From contig CBDIHP010000045.1 of assembly GCA_965279195.1 (NCBI GenBank), positions 262,124 through 326,123 on the forward strand: 64,000 nucleotides of DNA, read 5' to 3'. A program made the position numbers and the translations under genes. Under the pieces are notes generated by a model. It was not told the DNA's origin. It did not search any database and was given only the letters and a program-made list of their open reading frames with translations. The stretch is from CBDIHP01 sp965279195. Lineage in GTDB: Bacteria; Planctomycetota; Planctomycetia; Isosphaerales; Isosphaeraceae. Every line of letters starts with the position of its first letter. Positions within the stretch are counted from its first letter, which is position 1. Below, piece by piece: positions 17,300-25,474 of this stretch.

Positions 17300-17699
17300 C
17301 CTGTCGATCCGTCGGGTGGGGCGGACTGGAAGGGGCGGACGTCCCTCGCCCGTCGCCGCCGGATCGTAGCAGAGCCAGGCTCGGGATCGCAAGGATCGCG
17401 GCGTTGGCGGAGTTTGTCGAACTTACCGCGAGTCAAGGTCATTTCGACAAGGAGGGCTGTCGACCGGGCCGGAGGGGGACTTGAGACTTTCCGAGATTTT
17501 TTTCTCGGATTTCCGCCCTTCGGACAAACGGCGTGTAGACTTGAGTCGAGTCGAGGAATTCCGGCGAGCGAGTCGTCGGGGCCCCCAGCGAGCCGACGGC
17601 ATCCTGGTTGCTTTCCTCTCTCGGCGTGCGGCAAGAGCATCGGGGCGAACCGAGTCTGACGCCGACCGACCGAGCCTGATCCATTGTGGAGGTGTTGCG
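17300..17699. other. 400-nt divergent gap between pyrR and the amidase gene
   Basis: It holds the pyr promoter candidate (17363-17392). At 17488-17507 a small hairpin TCCGAG/CTCGGA has a T-rich loop, upstream of the amidase gene. A TAGACT word at 17536-17541 is a possible -10 for that gene without a clear -35. No reading frame here looks coding. Confidence 0.4.
17363..17392 (-). promoter_or_regulatory. Candidate promoter of the pyr operon
   Basis: On the minus strand TTGCGA, 18 nt, TACGAT. The expected transcript would have a ~55-nt leader before the pyrR ATG. Match to consensus is moderate. Confidence 0.4.
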
Positions 17700-18686
17700 A
17701 TGAACCACGCACCGTGGTGGGCGACCGCCGTGCGCGCCGGCCGCTGGCAGAAAGTGATCGTGCCGGGCCTGGTGCTCCTGACCCTGGCCGGCTGCAACCA
17801 TCGCCGGCAATCGATGCGTCCGGTCTACATGGCCCCCCCGGCCGCCGTCGATTGTGCCCCGGGCACCGACTGCGCCCCGGGCTCGACGATCACCGCCGAG
17901 CCGGGCATGTCCGAGACGGGCGGTTCCAACACGCCGGACGCCGGCCAGTTGATCCCGGCCCCGTCGAAGTCCCGCTCGATCGACTCGCCCCCCGCCGCGG
18001 GCGTCCCCATCGAGCCGAGCCTGAGCCCGACCACCAAGTCGAAATCGGGCTCGATCAAGAGCAGCCCGAACGAGGTCGAGCTGACCGTCCCGAACGGGGC
18101 GAGCTACAACGACCGGTCGTCCCGCTCCAGCCGTCGTACCGGTGCCTCCAAGGCGCGGTCGGCCTCGCTACGGGACCTCCTCCGCCCTTTCGTCGTTGAG
18201 CCCGGCGACCTCTTCCAACCGCCCAAGGCTGACCGCCCCTGGAAGTATGTCGTGGTCCACCACTCGGCCCATGCCGAGGGTGGGCTCGACCAGATCGACC
18301 GCGAGCATCGCCAGGTGCTCGGCTGGGAAGGGTGCGGCTATCATTTCGTGATCGGCAACGGCAAGGGCTCCCCCGACGGACAGATCGAGATCGCCCAGCG
18401 CTGGCTCGATCAGAAGCAGGGGGCCCACTGCCGCGACGGCAAGTTCACCGACCTCAACGAGTACGGCATCGGCATCTGCCTGATCGGCGACTTCGACGAG
18501 TCCGAGCCGACCCCCAAGCAAATGGAAGCCGTCAAAGCTCTCGTCGCGTACCTGTCCGACCGTTACGAGATCCGATCCGACCGCATGGGCACCCACGCCC
18601 AGCTCTCGAACTCCAGCACCGCCTGCCCCGGCAAGAATCTCCAGCCGTCGCAGATCTTCGGCACCAAGCCCGTCGCATCTCGCTGA
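17700..18686 (+). CDS. N-acetylmuramoyl-L-alanine amidase, PGRP-fold lipoprotein
   Basis: 328 residues. ATG 17700 follows GGAGG by 7 nt and gives a lipoprotein leader ending LVLLTLAGC. Residues ~20-160 are a Pro/Ser-rich linker. The C-terminal half is a peptidoglycan-recognition/amidase_2 domain: KYVVVHHSAHAEGG with the first zinc His, GCGYHFVIGNG, GAHCRDGKFTDLNEYGIGIC, and MGTHAQLSNSSTACPGKNL with the second His and the zinc Cys. It should cleave the MurNAc-L-Ala amide bond in the periplasm or bind peptidoglycan; the H, H, C ligands are all present, so activity is likely. Planctomycetes have thin peptidoglycan, so this is a plausible remodelling enzyme. Confidence 0.85.
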   Translation: MNHAPWWATAVRAGRWQKVIVPGLVLLTLAGCNHRRQSMRPVYMAPPAAVDCAPGTDCAPGSTITAEPGMSETGGSNTPDAGQLIPAPSKSRSIDSPPAAGVPIEPSLSPTTKSKSGSIKSSPNEVELTVPNGASYNDRSSRSSRRTGASKARSASLRDLLRPFVVEPGDLFQPPKADRPWKYVVVHHSAHAEGGLDQIDREHRQVLGWEGCGYHFVIGNGKGSPDGQIEIAQRWLDQKQGAHCRDGKFTDLNEYGIGICLIGDFDESEPTPKQMEAVKALVAYLSDRYEIRSDRMGTHAQLSNSSTACPGKNLQPSQIFGTKPVASR

Positions 18687-18762
18687 TCGACCGATCGGGA
18701 TCGCGGAAATTTGTGCGACGCACCCATCGGGATGGCGTCGCACGTTTCCATTTCGAAGACCG

Positions 18763-19572
18763 TCAACTCCGCCGCCCGACCCACGTGGCGGCATTGGCGA
18801 TGATCTGTCGGACCGCCGGGTGGTGATAGACGGGGAATCCGTCATGCCCGGGACGGAAGTAGAAGACCCGTCCCTTGCCGATGGTCCAGGCGAGTCCGCT
18901 GCGGAAAGTCTGGCCACCCTCGAAGGTCGACTGGAAGACCACCGCCTCGGGCGTCGGGACCTGGAACGGCTCCGAGAACATCGCCGTGCGCGGGATCGTG
19001 AAGCCGACGACGCCCTTCGCGATCGGGTGGTCCGCCTGCTTGACCTCGACCTTCTCCGCCTTGCCGTCCAGGCGCCAGGCGTTGACCTCGCAGGCGGAAC
19101 TCATCAGGGCCTGGAAGGGCTTCGAGGCGTTGGCCGAGTGCAGCGCGACCAGGCCGAGCCGCCCCGTCCGGATCCGCTCGACGACCGCGCGGACGCGGTC
19201 GTCGGGCACGGCGTCATGCTTCAGGCGGCCGTACCAGACGAGGACGTCGGACTGATCCAGCGCGGCGTCGGAGAGACCGGCCTCGGCGTCGGAAAGCCGG
19301 GCGCGGGCGACCTTGAAGCCCTCGCGCCTCGCAAAATCCTCGGCGAGCGTGCCGTCGATGTCCTCGGGATAGAGCGAGCGGACGGCGGTCCCTTCGGCCC
19401 AGACCCGGACGCGGAGCGGCGAGGTCCAGGCCTTAGACCGCTCGGCGGCATTGGGGGCATCGGCGCGCAGGAATCCGGGGACGAGGCATCCGGCCAGTCC
19501 GAGGAGGGCGGTTCGGCGGTCGATTCCATGACGCGGCGAGAGAGGATCCTTGCGATCCAGGTCGGCGGGCAT
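18763..19572 (-). CDS. Exported ThuA-like domain protein, Tat leader
   Basis: 269 residues. A twin-Arg leader (IDRRTALLGLAGCLVPGFL, cut near RADA) is followed by a ThuA-fold domain: VWAEGTAVRSLYPEDI at the start, SDVLVWYGRLKHD, RTGRLGLVALHSANASKPF, and KGRVFYFRPGHDGFPVYHHP near the end. This arrangement matches bacterial proteins annotated as trehalose utilisation ThuA. It differs from the ThuA protein at 11528 in sequence, so the two are not a recent duplication. A promoter is visible 70-100 nt upstream. The reaction is unknown. Confidence 0.75.
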   Translation of the reverse strand: MPADLDRKDPLSPRHGIDRRTALLGLAGCLVPGFLRADAPNAAERSKAWTSPLRVRVWAEGTAVRSLYPEDIDGTLAEDFARREGFKVARARLSDAEAGLSDAALDQSDVLVWYGRLKHDAVPDDRVRAVVERIRTGRLGLVALHSANASKPFQALMSSACEVNAWRLDGKAEKVEVKQADHPIAKGVVGFTIPRTAMFSEPFQVPTPEAVVFQSTFEGGQTFRSGLAWTIGKGRVFYFRPGHDGFPVYHHPAVRQIIANAATWVGRRS

Positions 19573-19642
19573 GTGGGATGGTTCTGCGGGGGGATGGTTC
19601 TGTGGTGGGATCTTTTGTGGGGTTTACTCTGGCGGTCTTCGA

Positions 19643-19671
19643 ATTATCGCCGCATCCCCGCCCAATCACAA
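19643..19671 (-). promoter_or_regulatory. Sigma70-type promoter of the second ThuA gene
   Basis: On the minus strand TTGTGA, a 17-nt spacer, GATAAT, followed by a T/C-poor leader of about 65 nt containing two copies of a CAGAACCATCCC word before the ATG at 19572. Confidence 0.5.
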
Positions 19672-19717
19672 GGGGGGACTCGCTTCTTGGGTCTGCCGAT
19701 GCCAGCACGCGTTGAGG

Positions 19718-20131
19718 TCAACGCAACCGGAACGCCTGGGGCAGGAGGTCCGCCATCGTCCGCAACCCCACGCGGTCGATCATGACCGGGGTCTCCGGAG
19801 TGGTGAATTCCGCCAGGACCTGCCGGCAGGCGCCGCAGGGCATGAGGTGGGCCGGCTCGGAACCCTCGGCGGCGTCGACGCAGGCCACGGCCACGGCGTC
19901 GATCGCGGCGTTGCCGTCGAGGATTGCCGCGAATGCGGCCGTCCGCTCGGCGCAGACGGTCAGGCCGTAGGAGGCGTTTTCCACGTTGCCGCCCCGGTAA
20001 ATCTTCCCGCCCGCCAGCACGGCCGCGCCGACGTGGAAGTTCGAGTACGGGCAGTACGCCTTCCGGCTCGCCTCGCGCGCGGCCGACAGCAGGGCATCGA
20101 GGGACGCGGCGTCGACGGTCGGTCGGGTCAC
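19718..20131 (-). CDS. cdd: Cytidine deaminase
   Basis: 137 residues, the homotetrameric small type. SNFHVGAAV, NVENASYG (substrate carboxylate), CAERTA (zinc Cys and catalytic Glu) and PCGACRQ (two zinc Cys) are all in place. It converts cytidine and deoxycytidine to uridine forms in pyrimidine salvage. ATG 20131 begins the frame; it is 74 nt downstream of the orphan lipoprotein stop on the same strand. Its closeness to the pyr operon is probably incidental. Confidence 0.95.
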   Translation of the reverse strand: MTRPTVDAASLDALLSAAREASRKAYCPYSNFHVGAAVLAGGKIYRGGNVENASYGLTVCAERTAAFAAILDGNAAIDAVAVACVDAAEGSEPAHLMPCGACRQVLAEFTTPETPVMIDRVGLRTMADLLPQAFRLR

Positions 20132-20205
20132 GGTCGCGCTCCGGGGGATGGCGACCGGGCGGGGACGGCTCGGACCGATCCCCGCCCGGCGTTGAACGCA
20201 TCAAA

Positions 20206-20928
20206 TCAGTTGTTGTTGAACTTCACATCCTGGATGTCGTCGCCCGGGGCGTGCTCGATGAAGTGCCAGGACACCTCGGTCGCGACCAGCTTCGTGAACT
20301 TGTTCTTGAACGCCGGCCTGCTCACGCCCGCTCCGGCCGGGATCGGCCCGCGGATCGGGAAGACCGTGTCGCGCTGGTCCTCGTAGATCGAGGACGACTC
20401 CTTGGGAACGGCGGTGTTCGGCTTGCCCTTGGTGTTCTTGGGGTGGGCGAGTTCGAAGACCTGGATGTGGATGCTCGAATTCCCCTCGAACAGGCCGGGG
20501 CTCTTGGGGTCCTCGATCTGGAAGTTGGAGATTTCGAGGAAGATGACGATGTCGGCCTCGAACGCCTTGGCGGCGTCGGCGGGGTCGGTCCAGGTCGGGT
20601 GGGCCTCGACCCACGACCAGACCTTGTCGGGCTCGACGAGGTCGATCTTCTTGACGTTCGCCTTGAGGATCGTGGCGAGTTCGCGGTTGATCTCGCGGTC
20701 GATGGCCTGCGAGGCGCCGAGCGCATTGGCCGAGGCGGTCGTGAGGATCACGACCTTCTTGCCCTTGAGGCTCGGCCCAGGGGCCGGGATCGTGGGTTCG
20801 AACGGCTGGAGGAAGTAGAAGAGGGTGCGCGGATCGCAGCCCGGCAGGGTCAGGAGGCCCGCCGAGGAGGCGATGAAGGTCAGCGCGGCCCGGCGCGTCC
20901 ATGCATTTTTCGGCGAACGAGGGGTCAT
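20206..20928 (-). CDS. Orphan lipoprotein with twin-Arg type leader
   Basis: 240 residues, no family recognised. The leader has TRRAALTFIASSAGLLTLPGC, i.e. a twin Arg, a hydrophobic stretch and a lipobox Cys near residue 31. The mature part starts with a strand GKKVVILTTASANALGASQA, and later VWSWVEAHPTWTDPADAA and ADIVIFLEISNFQIED, suggesting an alternating alpha/beta fold. It follows the DUF2752 gene by a single nucleotide (TAG then ATG) with GGAGGGCGTTAGG before the start, so the two are co-expressed. Confidence 0.75.
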   Translation of the reverse strand: MTPRSPKNAWTRRAALTFIASSAGLLTLPGCDPRTLFYFLQPFEPTIPAPGPSLKGKKVVILTTASANALGASQAIDREINRELATILKANVKKIDLVEPDKVWSWVEAHPTWTDPADAAKAFEADIVIFLEISNFQIEDPKSPGLFEGNSSIHIQVFELAHPKNTKGKPNTAVPKESSSIYEDQRDTVFPIRGPIPAGAGVSRPAFKNKFTKLVATEVSWHFIEHAPGDDIQDVKFNNN

Positions 20929-20929
20929 C

Positions 20930-21385
20930 CTAACGCCCTCCCAGGATCATGCGAATCGTCCAGGACAACGCGGTGACTGCCGAGGCCGCGATCACGTACG
21001 CGACCAGGGGGGTCTCCACATGGCGAAACCCGACCGAACGTCCTCTGCCGGCGCTCGCGAGGCACCAGGCCGCCAGGGCCAATGAGGCCGGGGCCAGGAA
21101 CCCGCCCGCGAGATTCGCCCTGAGCGTCCGGTCGAGCCGGCCGCGGACGAACCACGCGAACGCCGTCGTCATCCCGCACGTCGGGCAAGGGCGGCCGGTC
21201 ACGGCGAGGAACCCGCAGGGCGGCAGGCCGAGCTGCGTGTGCGTCCCCCGGCCGCGGGGATCGGGTTCGAGCCTGGTCGCGACCCCGAGGATCGTGATCA
21301 GGAAAAACGCGATCGCCAGCAGCCCCGTCCGAATCCAGGGCCGGAGCGTCGCGTCAGCATCCTCGTTCTCAGGGGGCGGGCTCAT
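20930..21385 (-). CDS. DUF2752 membrane protein
   Basis: 151 residues with three hydrophobic segments (about 20-38, 90-110, 120-140). The DUF2752 signature CGFLAVTGRPCPTCGMTTA lies in the middle: two Cys-containing turns before a helix. Members are small inner-membrane proteins of unknown role found in many planctomycetes and Bacteroidetes. The Cys-rich turn could bind metal or lipid, but nothing is established. It heads a two-gene unit with the orphan lipoprotein. Confidence 0.8.
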   Translation of the reverse strand: MSPPPENEDADATLRPWIRTGLLAIAFFLITILGVATRLEPDPRGRGTHTQLGLPPCGFLAVTGRPCPTCGMTTAFAWFVRGRLDRTLRANLAGGFLAPASLALAAWCLASAGRGRSVGFRHVETPLVAYVIAASAVTALSWTIRMILGGR

Positions 21386-21864
21386 GGCGGCGTCTTCGAG
21401 GCGGGCAGGTCACGACGCGCCGGCCGGCGGACGCGGCGTAAACGCCGCCGCCGGATGGACAGGTGAGCCGCAAACTACCCCGGCCCCGGGTTTCTGACAA
21501 GCTCAAGTTCGCCCGACCGGACGGACGAAATCGCTGGCCTCCCCACCCCTCCGAACCGGAAATCCGGAAAAATCGAAACTGTACACTTGTACCGTAATTC
21601 ACTTCCGGGTAGGATCTGAAGTGTCGGGCGGGGACGGCCGGGAAATCGGCCCGAACTGCCCGCCGGAAGCGAAGGAGATGCGAGGGGCCGTCGGTTCGGA
21701 AAGGAACAACATCCGCAGATCCGTCGGGCCCGTCGCGAGTGAAGGGGGAGTCGCTCAGAAGGGTTTCTCAACGCAACATACGGAAGCACCACGAGAACTC
21801 CGGGCCGTCGGGCCGGTCTCCCTGCGCGGGGGGGCCGGGGCGGGTCGGAGGGGGAGAATGTCCC
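21386..21864. other. 479-nt divergent gap holding the rad52-like promoter
   Basis: Apart from the promoter/palindrome at 21581-21615, the stretch is Gly/Arg-codon-like GC-rich DNA without a supported gene. If the promoter is right, the transcript has an unusually long leader of about 240 nt before the ATG at 21865. No riboswitch class was recognised. Confidence 0.4.
21581..21615 (+). promoter_or_regulatory. Promoter with GTAC-N4-GTAC palindrome, upstream of the Rad52-like gene
   Basis: TTGTAC (21587-21592), 17-nt spacer, TAGGAT (21610-21615) make a fair sigma70-type promoter. The -35 box is the right half of a palindrome GTACACTTGTAC at 21581-21592, placed where a repressor would block RNA polymerase. 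An SOS-type repressor is one possibility given the gene controlled; this is inference. Confidence 0.45.
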
Positions 21865-22614
21865 ATGACCCAGTATCCTGACCTGTTCGCCGCCCTGGCC
21901 GCCCCGTTCGACTCGCAGGAAGTGCGGGTCCGCTCGCAGGCCGGGCGCCAGTTGCACTACATCACCGCGCGGACCGCCATGAACCGGCTCGACAGCGTGC
22001 TCGGGCCGGAGAACTGGTGGGACGAGTATCTCCCCGGCGAGAACTCGGTCCTGTGCCGCCTGACCGTCCGCCTGCCGGACGGCTCGACCGTGACCAAGTC
22101 GGACGCGGGCGGCTACGCCGGCATGCCCGACCAGGGGGACGACGACAAGGCGGGTTATTCCGACGCCTTCAAGCGGGCGGCGGTGAAGTTCGGAGTCGGC
22201 CGGTACCTGTACCGCGACGGCGTCCCGGCCTTCGTCCGCGAGCGCGAGCCCGCCACCGTCGGCGCGGCCCTCCCCGCCGAACCGGCCCATGCCCCGACCC
22301 CGGAACCCGCCCCGGCGGCCCCGTCCCCGGCGACCAACGGCTCGCGGCACGCGGCCAACGCCAAGGAGCGAGACGGCGGCGGCCCGCCCCGCACCGGCCG
22401 GGCCCTGTTCGCCTGGACCAAGGAGCAGGAGCAGCGCCACGAGGTCGGTCTGCTCAAGTACCTCAATGGCTGGGCCAAGCTCCAGGAATACCCCGGCCGG
22501 ATGGTCGACTGGGACGCTGACCAGGTGAACCAGGCCTACGCCGAGGCCTGCCGCAAGCTCCAGGCGATCTCCTCCTCCTCCAATGAGGCATACGAGGAAG
22601 CGCTCGCGAACTGA
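21865..22614 (+). CDS. Rad52/22-family single-strand annealing protein
   Basis: 249 residues. The first ~125 match the Rad52/22 double-strand-break repair domain: LHYITARTAMNRLDSVLGP, NWWDEYLPG, VTKSDAGGYAGMPDQGDDDK, AGYSDAFKRAAVKFGVGRYLY. Such proteins form rings that anneal complementary ssDNA and are best known from phages. The middle (130-175) is a Pro/Ala linker and the C-terminal ~70 residues are helical. ATG 21865 has GGAGGGGGAG about 8 nt upstream. No phage genes surround it, so it appears resident on the chromosome. A promoter with a GTAC palindrome lies upstream. Confidence 0.8.
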   Translation: MTQYPDLFAALAAPFDSQEVRVRSQAGRQLHYITARTAMNRLDSVLGPENWWDEYLPGENSVLCRLTVRLPDGSTVTKSDAGGYAGMPDQGDDDKAGYSDAFKRAAVKFGVGRYLYRDGVPAFVREREPATVGAALPAEPAHAPTPEPAPAAPSPATNGSRHAANAKERDGGGPPRTGRALFAWTKEQEQRHEVGLLKYLNGWAKLQEYPGRMVDWDADQVNQAYAEACRKLQAISSSSNEAYEEALAN

Positions 22615-22931
22615 CCCGGACGATCCAGGCCGAATCCCCCCCCTGACAGGACGACCGTGAGCCACCGGAGGGCTCGCGGGCGTCCTGGCTTCGTCCCGCC
22701 GGTCCTCCTCAATTGGGTTTGTTCCCCCGATTTTCGAATTGGCTTTGTTCCCGCGTTTTCGAAACGGACCTCCCCTCGGGCGAGTCCCCGGCGGGTTGTG
22801 GAAGCCGGGGGAGTTCGGTAAGGTGAACGCCAGCGTGCGAGACGTTGCAAAGGGGGGCGCCACGGGGGTTTCCGGACCGCCGGCCGGCTCTACCTTTTGA
22901 GATCCGAGCTGGCGAGAAGGTGCGTCCGCGG
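22615..22931. other. 317-nt gap with a tandem pair of the dispersed repeat
   Basis: The gap holds two copies of the ATTGG-type repeat (22712-22724 and 22738-22750) in a comparatively AT-rich island, followed by a leader for glgA. A weak hairpin CGTGAGCC/GGCTCGCG around 22657-22680 may end the Rad52-like transcript. No gene is supported. Confidence 0.5.
22712..22750 (+). repeat. Tandem copies of the ATTGGGTTTGTTC dispersed repeat
   Basis: ATTGGGTTTGTTC at 22712-22724 and ATTGGCTTTGTTC at 22738-22750, 26 nt apart, with similar CCCGATTTTCGAA and CCGCGTTTTCGAA tails. The same word occurs at 46730, 54126 (opposite strand) and 54221. Confidence 0.7.
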
Positions 22932-24425
22932 ATGAACGTGGCGGTGATCGCTTCCGAGGCCGTCCCCCTGGCCAAGACGGGTGGGCTCGCGGACGTCGCC
23001 GGGGCACTCCCCCGCGCCCTGGCGGATCTCGGCCAGGACGTCAGCCTCTTCCTACCGGGTTACCGCCGGGCGAAGTCGGCCGGGGTCGAACTGCGCGACC
23101 TCGGACTCTCGATCTCGTTCCCCATCGGCGACCGCACCTACGACGGCCGGATCCTCGCCGGCAAGCTCCCCGGCTCGGATGTCGACGTATTCCTGGTGGA
23201 TCAGCCCGAGTTCTACGACCGGGACCATCTCTACCAGGAGAATGGCGTCGATTACGCCGACAATTGCCAGCGGTACGTGTTCTTCGACCGGGCCGTCCTC
23301 GAAGCCCTTCGACGGATGGGCCGGCCGGTCGACATCCTCCACTGCAACGACTGGCAGACGGGGATGATCCCGGTCTACCTGGAGGAGATGTATCGGCGGG
23401 ACCCGGTCCTGGGTGGCGCTGGCACGCTGTTCACCATCCACAACATCGCCTATCAGGGCTCATTCTGGCACTGGGACATGCCCCTCACCGGGCTGGACTG
23501 GAAGCTCTTCAACTGGCGACAGCTCGAATTCCACGGCCGGCTGAACTTCCTCAAGGGTGGCTTGGTCTTCTCCGACCTCCTCAGCACCGTCAGCCCGACC
23601 TACGCCCGGGAAATCCAGACACCCGAATATGGCTACGGCTTCGACGGCCTGCTCAAGGCCCGACGAAGGGACCTCTTCGGGATCGTCAACGGCATCGACC
23701 CGACCATCTGGAACCCCGCGGTCGATCCGACACTCGCCGCGAGTTACGACGCCGGGACCGTCTCGCAGGGCAAGCCCGCTTGCAAGGCCCAGCTCCAGCG
23801 GCGAGCCTCGCTGCCCGAGCGACCGGACGTCCCGCTGTTCGCCCAGATCGGCCGGCTCGACCCCCAGAAAGGCTGGGACCTGCTCGCCGAATCGGCCGAT
23901 GAGCTGCTCCAGAACGACGTCCAGTTCATCGTCCTGGGCGTCGGGCATCCGCGATACCATGCGATGCTCGAACAACTGGCCATGCGATATCCCGGCAAAC
24001 TTCGGGTCTTCCTCGAATTCTCGAACACCCTCGCCCACCAGATCGAGGCGGGTGCCGACATCTTCCTGATGCCCAGCATCTACGAGCCATGCGGGCTGAA
24101 TCAGCTCTACAGCCTCGCCTATGGTACGGTCCCGATCGTCCGGTCGACGGGCGGCCTCGCCGACACGGTGGTGGACGCCACCCCCGAAAACCTCCAGGCC
24201 GGAACCGCCAACGGCATCGCCTTCCAGCACACCGACGGCAATGCCCTCCGGTGGGCCATCCGCCGGGCGCTGGAACTCTGGTCCGACAAGCCGACCTGGT
24301 CGAGCCTGGTCCACGCCGGGATGACCGCCGACTGGTCGTGGGATCGGGTCGCCGGGGAATACGTCGATCTTTATCGGAAAATCTGCGTGATGCGTGGCTC
24401 ATTCTCCTGCGGCGGCAAGGGCTGA
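22932..24425 (+). CDS. glgA: Glycogen synthase GlgA
   Basis: 497 residues, family 5 glycosyltransferase. VPLAKTGGLADVAGALP near residues 12-28 is the ADP-glucose-binding signature, LHCNDWQTGMIP follows, and the C-terminal domain has IGRLDPQKGWDLL, then PSIYEPCGLNQLYSLAYGT with the catalytic Glu. It extends glycogen using ADP-glucose. ATG 22932 has GAGAAGG about 11 nt upstream; upstream in-frame residues are not conserved. It opens a close-packed gene string glgA-galT-Uma2-GH57. Confidence 0.95.
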   Translation: MNVAVIASEAVPLAKTGGLADVAGALPRALADLGQDVSLFLPGYRRAKSAGVELRDLGLSISFPIGDRTYDGRILAGKLPGSDVDVFLVDQPEFYDRDHLYQENGVDYADNCQRYVFFDRAVLEALRRMGRPVDILHCNDWQTGMIPVYLEEMYRRDPVLGGAGTLFTIHNIAYQGSFWHWDMPLTGLDWKLFNWRQLEFHGRLNFLKGGLVFSDLLSTVSPTYAREIQTPEYGYGFDGLLKARRRDLFGIVNGIDPTIWNPAVDPTLAASYDAGTVSQGKPACKAQLQRRASLPERPDVPLFAQIGRLDPQKGWDLLAESADELLQNDVQFIVLGVGHPRYHAMLEQLAMRYPGKLRVFLEFSNTLAHQIEAGADIFLMPSIYEPCGLNQLYSLAYGTVPIVRSTGGLADTVVDATPENLQAGTANGIAFQHTDGNALRWAIRRALELWSDKPTWSSLVHAGMTADWSWDRVAGEYVDLYRKICVMRGSFSCGGKG

Positions 24426-24457
24426 TCGGGAACGACGTCCGGACGGATGAACCAATC

Positions 24458-25453
24458 ATGCCCGAGTTGCGCAAGGATCCGATCGTCGGCCGCTGGGTGA
24501 TCATCGCCACCGAGCGGGCCAAGCGCCCCCACGACTTCAAGGGGACCGACCAGACCCTCGCCGGGGCCGACTCGTGCCCGTTCTGCGAGGGGAAAGAGTC
24601 GAAGACACCGCCCGAGATCGTCGCCTATCGCGACATCCACACCGCCCCTAATAGCAAGGGTTGGCGGATCCGGGTCGTGCCCAACAAGTTCCCCGCGCTC
24701 CAGATCGAGGGCAATCTCGACAAGCTCGGCGACGGCATGTACGACCGGATGTTCGGAGTCGGGGCGCACGAGGTCATCATCGAGAGCCCGAGCCACCACG
24801 TCAGCCTCGCGACCCTCGACGAGGAGAGCATCCGCGAGGTTCTCTGGATCTACCACGACCGGCTCGTCGACCTGAAGCGCGACCGGCGGCTCGTGCACCC
24901 CATGCTCTTCAAGAACGTCGGCGCGGCGGCCGGGGCCAGCCTGGAGCACACCCACAGCCAGCTCATCGTCACGCCCATCATCCCGATCACCGTCCAGGAG
25001 GAGATGAACGGGGCCCTGGAGTTCTTCCAGTACCGCGGGCGCTGCATCTACTGCGACATGATCCGCCAGGAGCAGGCGAACGAGTCGAGGGTCGTGCTCG
25101 ACACCCCCATGTTCACGGCCTTCTGCCCGTACGCCAGCCGATTCCCGTTCGAGACCTGGATCGTCCCCAAGGCCCATTCGAGCCACTTCGAGAACATCAC
25201 CAAGCCAGCGGTGGACGACCTCGGCACGGTGTTGAAGACGGTCCTCGGCAAGCTCGAAACCGCCCTGGACCGGCCGCCATATAATTACATCATTCACACG
25301 TCCCCCTTCGATCACCCCGAGCTCGCCCATTACCACTGGCACATCGAGGTGATCCCGCGCCTGACGAAGGTCGCCGGGTTCGAGTGGGGCTCGGGCTTCT
25401 ACATCAACCCGGTCCCGCCCGAGGACGCCGCCCGGTTCCTCCGCGACGCTTGA
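24458..25453 (+). CDS. galT: Galactose-1-phosphate uridylyltransferase-type enzyme (GalT, HIT fold)
   Basis: 331 residues. Cys40 and Cys43 (CPFCEGKE) are the zinc pair, VVPNKFPAL follows, the active-site histidine triad HTHSQ is at 164-168, and HYHWHIEVIPR lies near the C-terminus. GalT exchanges hexose-1-phosphate with UDP-glucose. It follows glgA by 32 nt. GalT-like enzymes in glycogen clusters may use ADP-glucose instead of UDP-glucose; the context makes that an open alternative. ATG 24458 is the first residue of the conserved domain (PELRKDPIVGRWVIIA). Confidence 0.9.
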   Translation: MPELRKDPIVGRWVIIATERAKRPHDFKGTDQTLAGADSCPFCEGKESKTPPEIVAYRDIHTAPNSKGWRIRVVPNKFPALQIEGNLDKLGDGMYDRMFGVGAHEVIIESPSHHVSLATLDEESIREVLWIYHDRLVDLKRDRRLVHPMLFKNVGAAAGASLEHTHSQLIVTPIIPITVQEEMNGALEFFQYRGRCIYCDMIRQEQANESRVVLDTPMFTAFCPYASRFPFETWIVPKAHSSHFENITKPAVDDLGTVLKTVLGKLETALDRPPYNYIIHTSPFDHPELAHYHWHIEVIPRLTKVAGFEWGSGFYINPVPPEDAARFLRDA

Positions 25454-25474
25454 ACTCGAAGGAGGGATCGACCC

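Noticed and set aside
17300..17450. PyrR-dependent attenuator in the pyr leader
   Set aside because: No terminator with T-tract and no clear anti-terminator/binding loop pair could be drawn.
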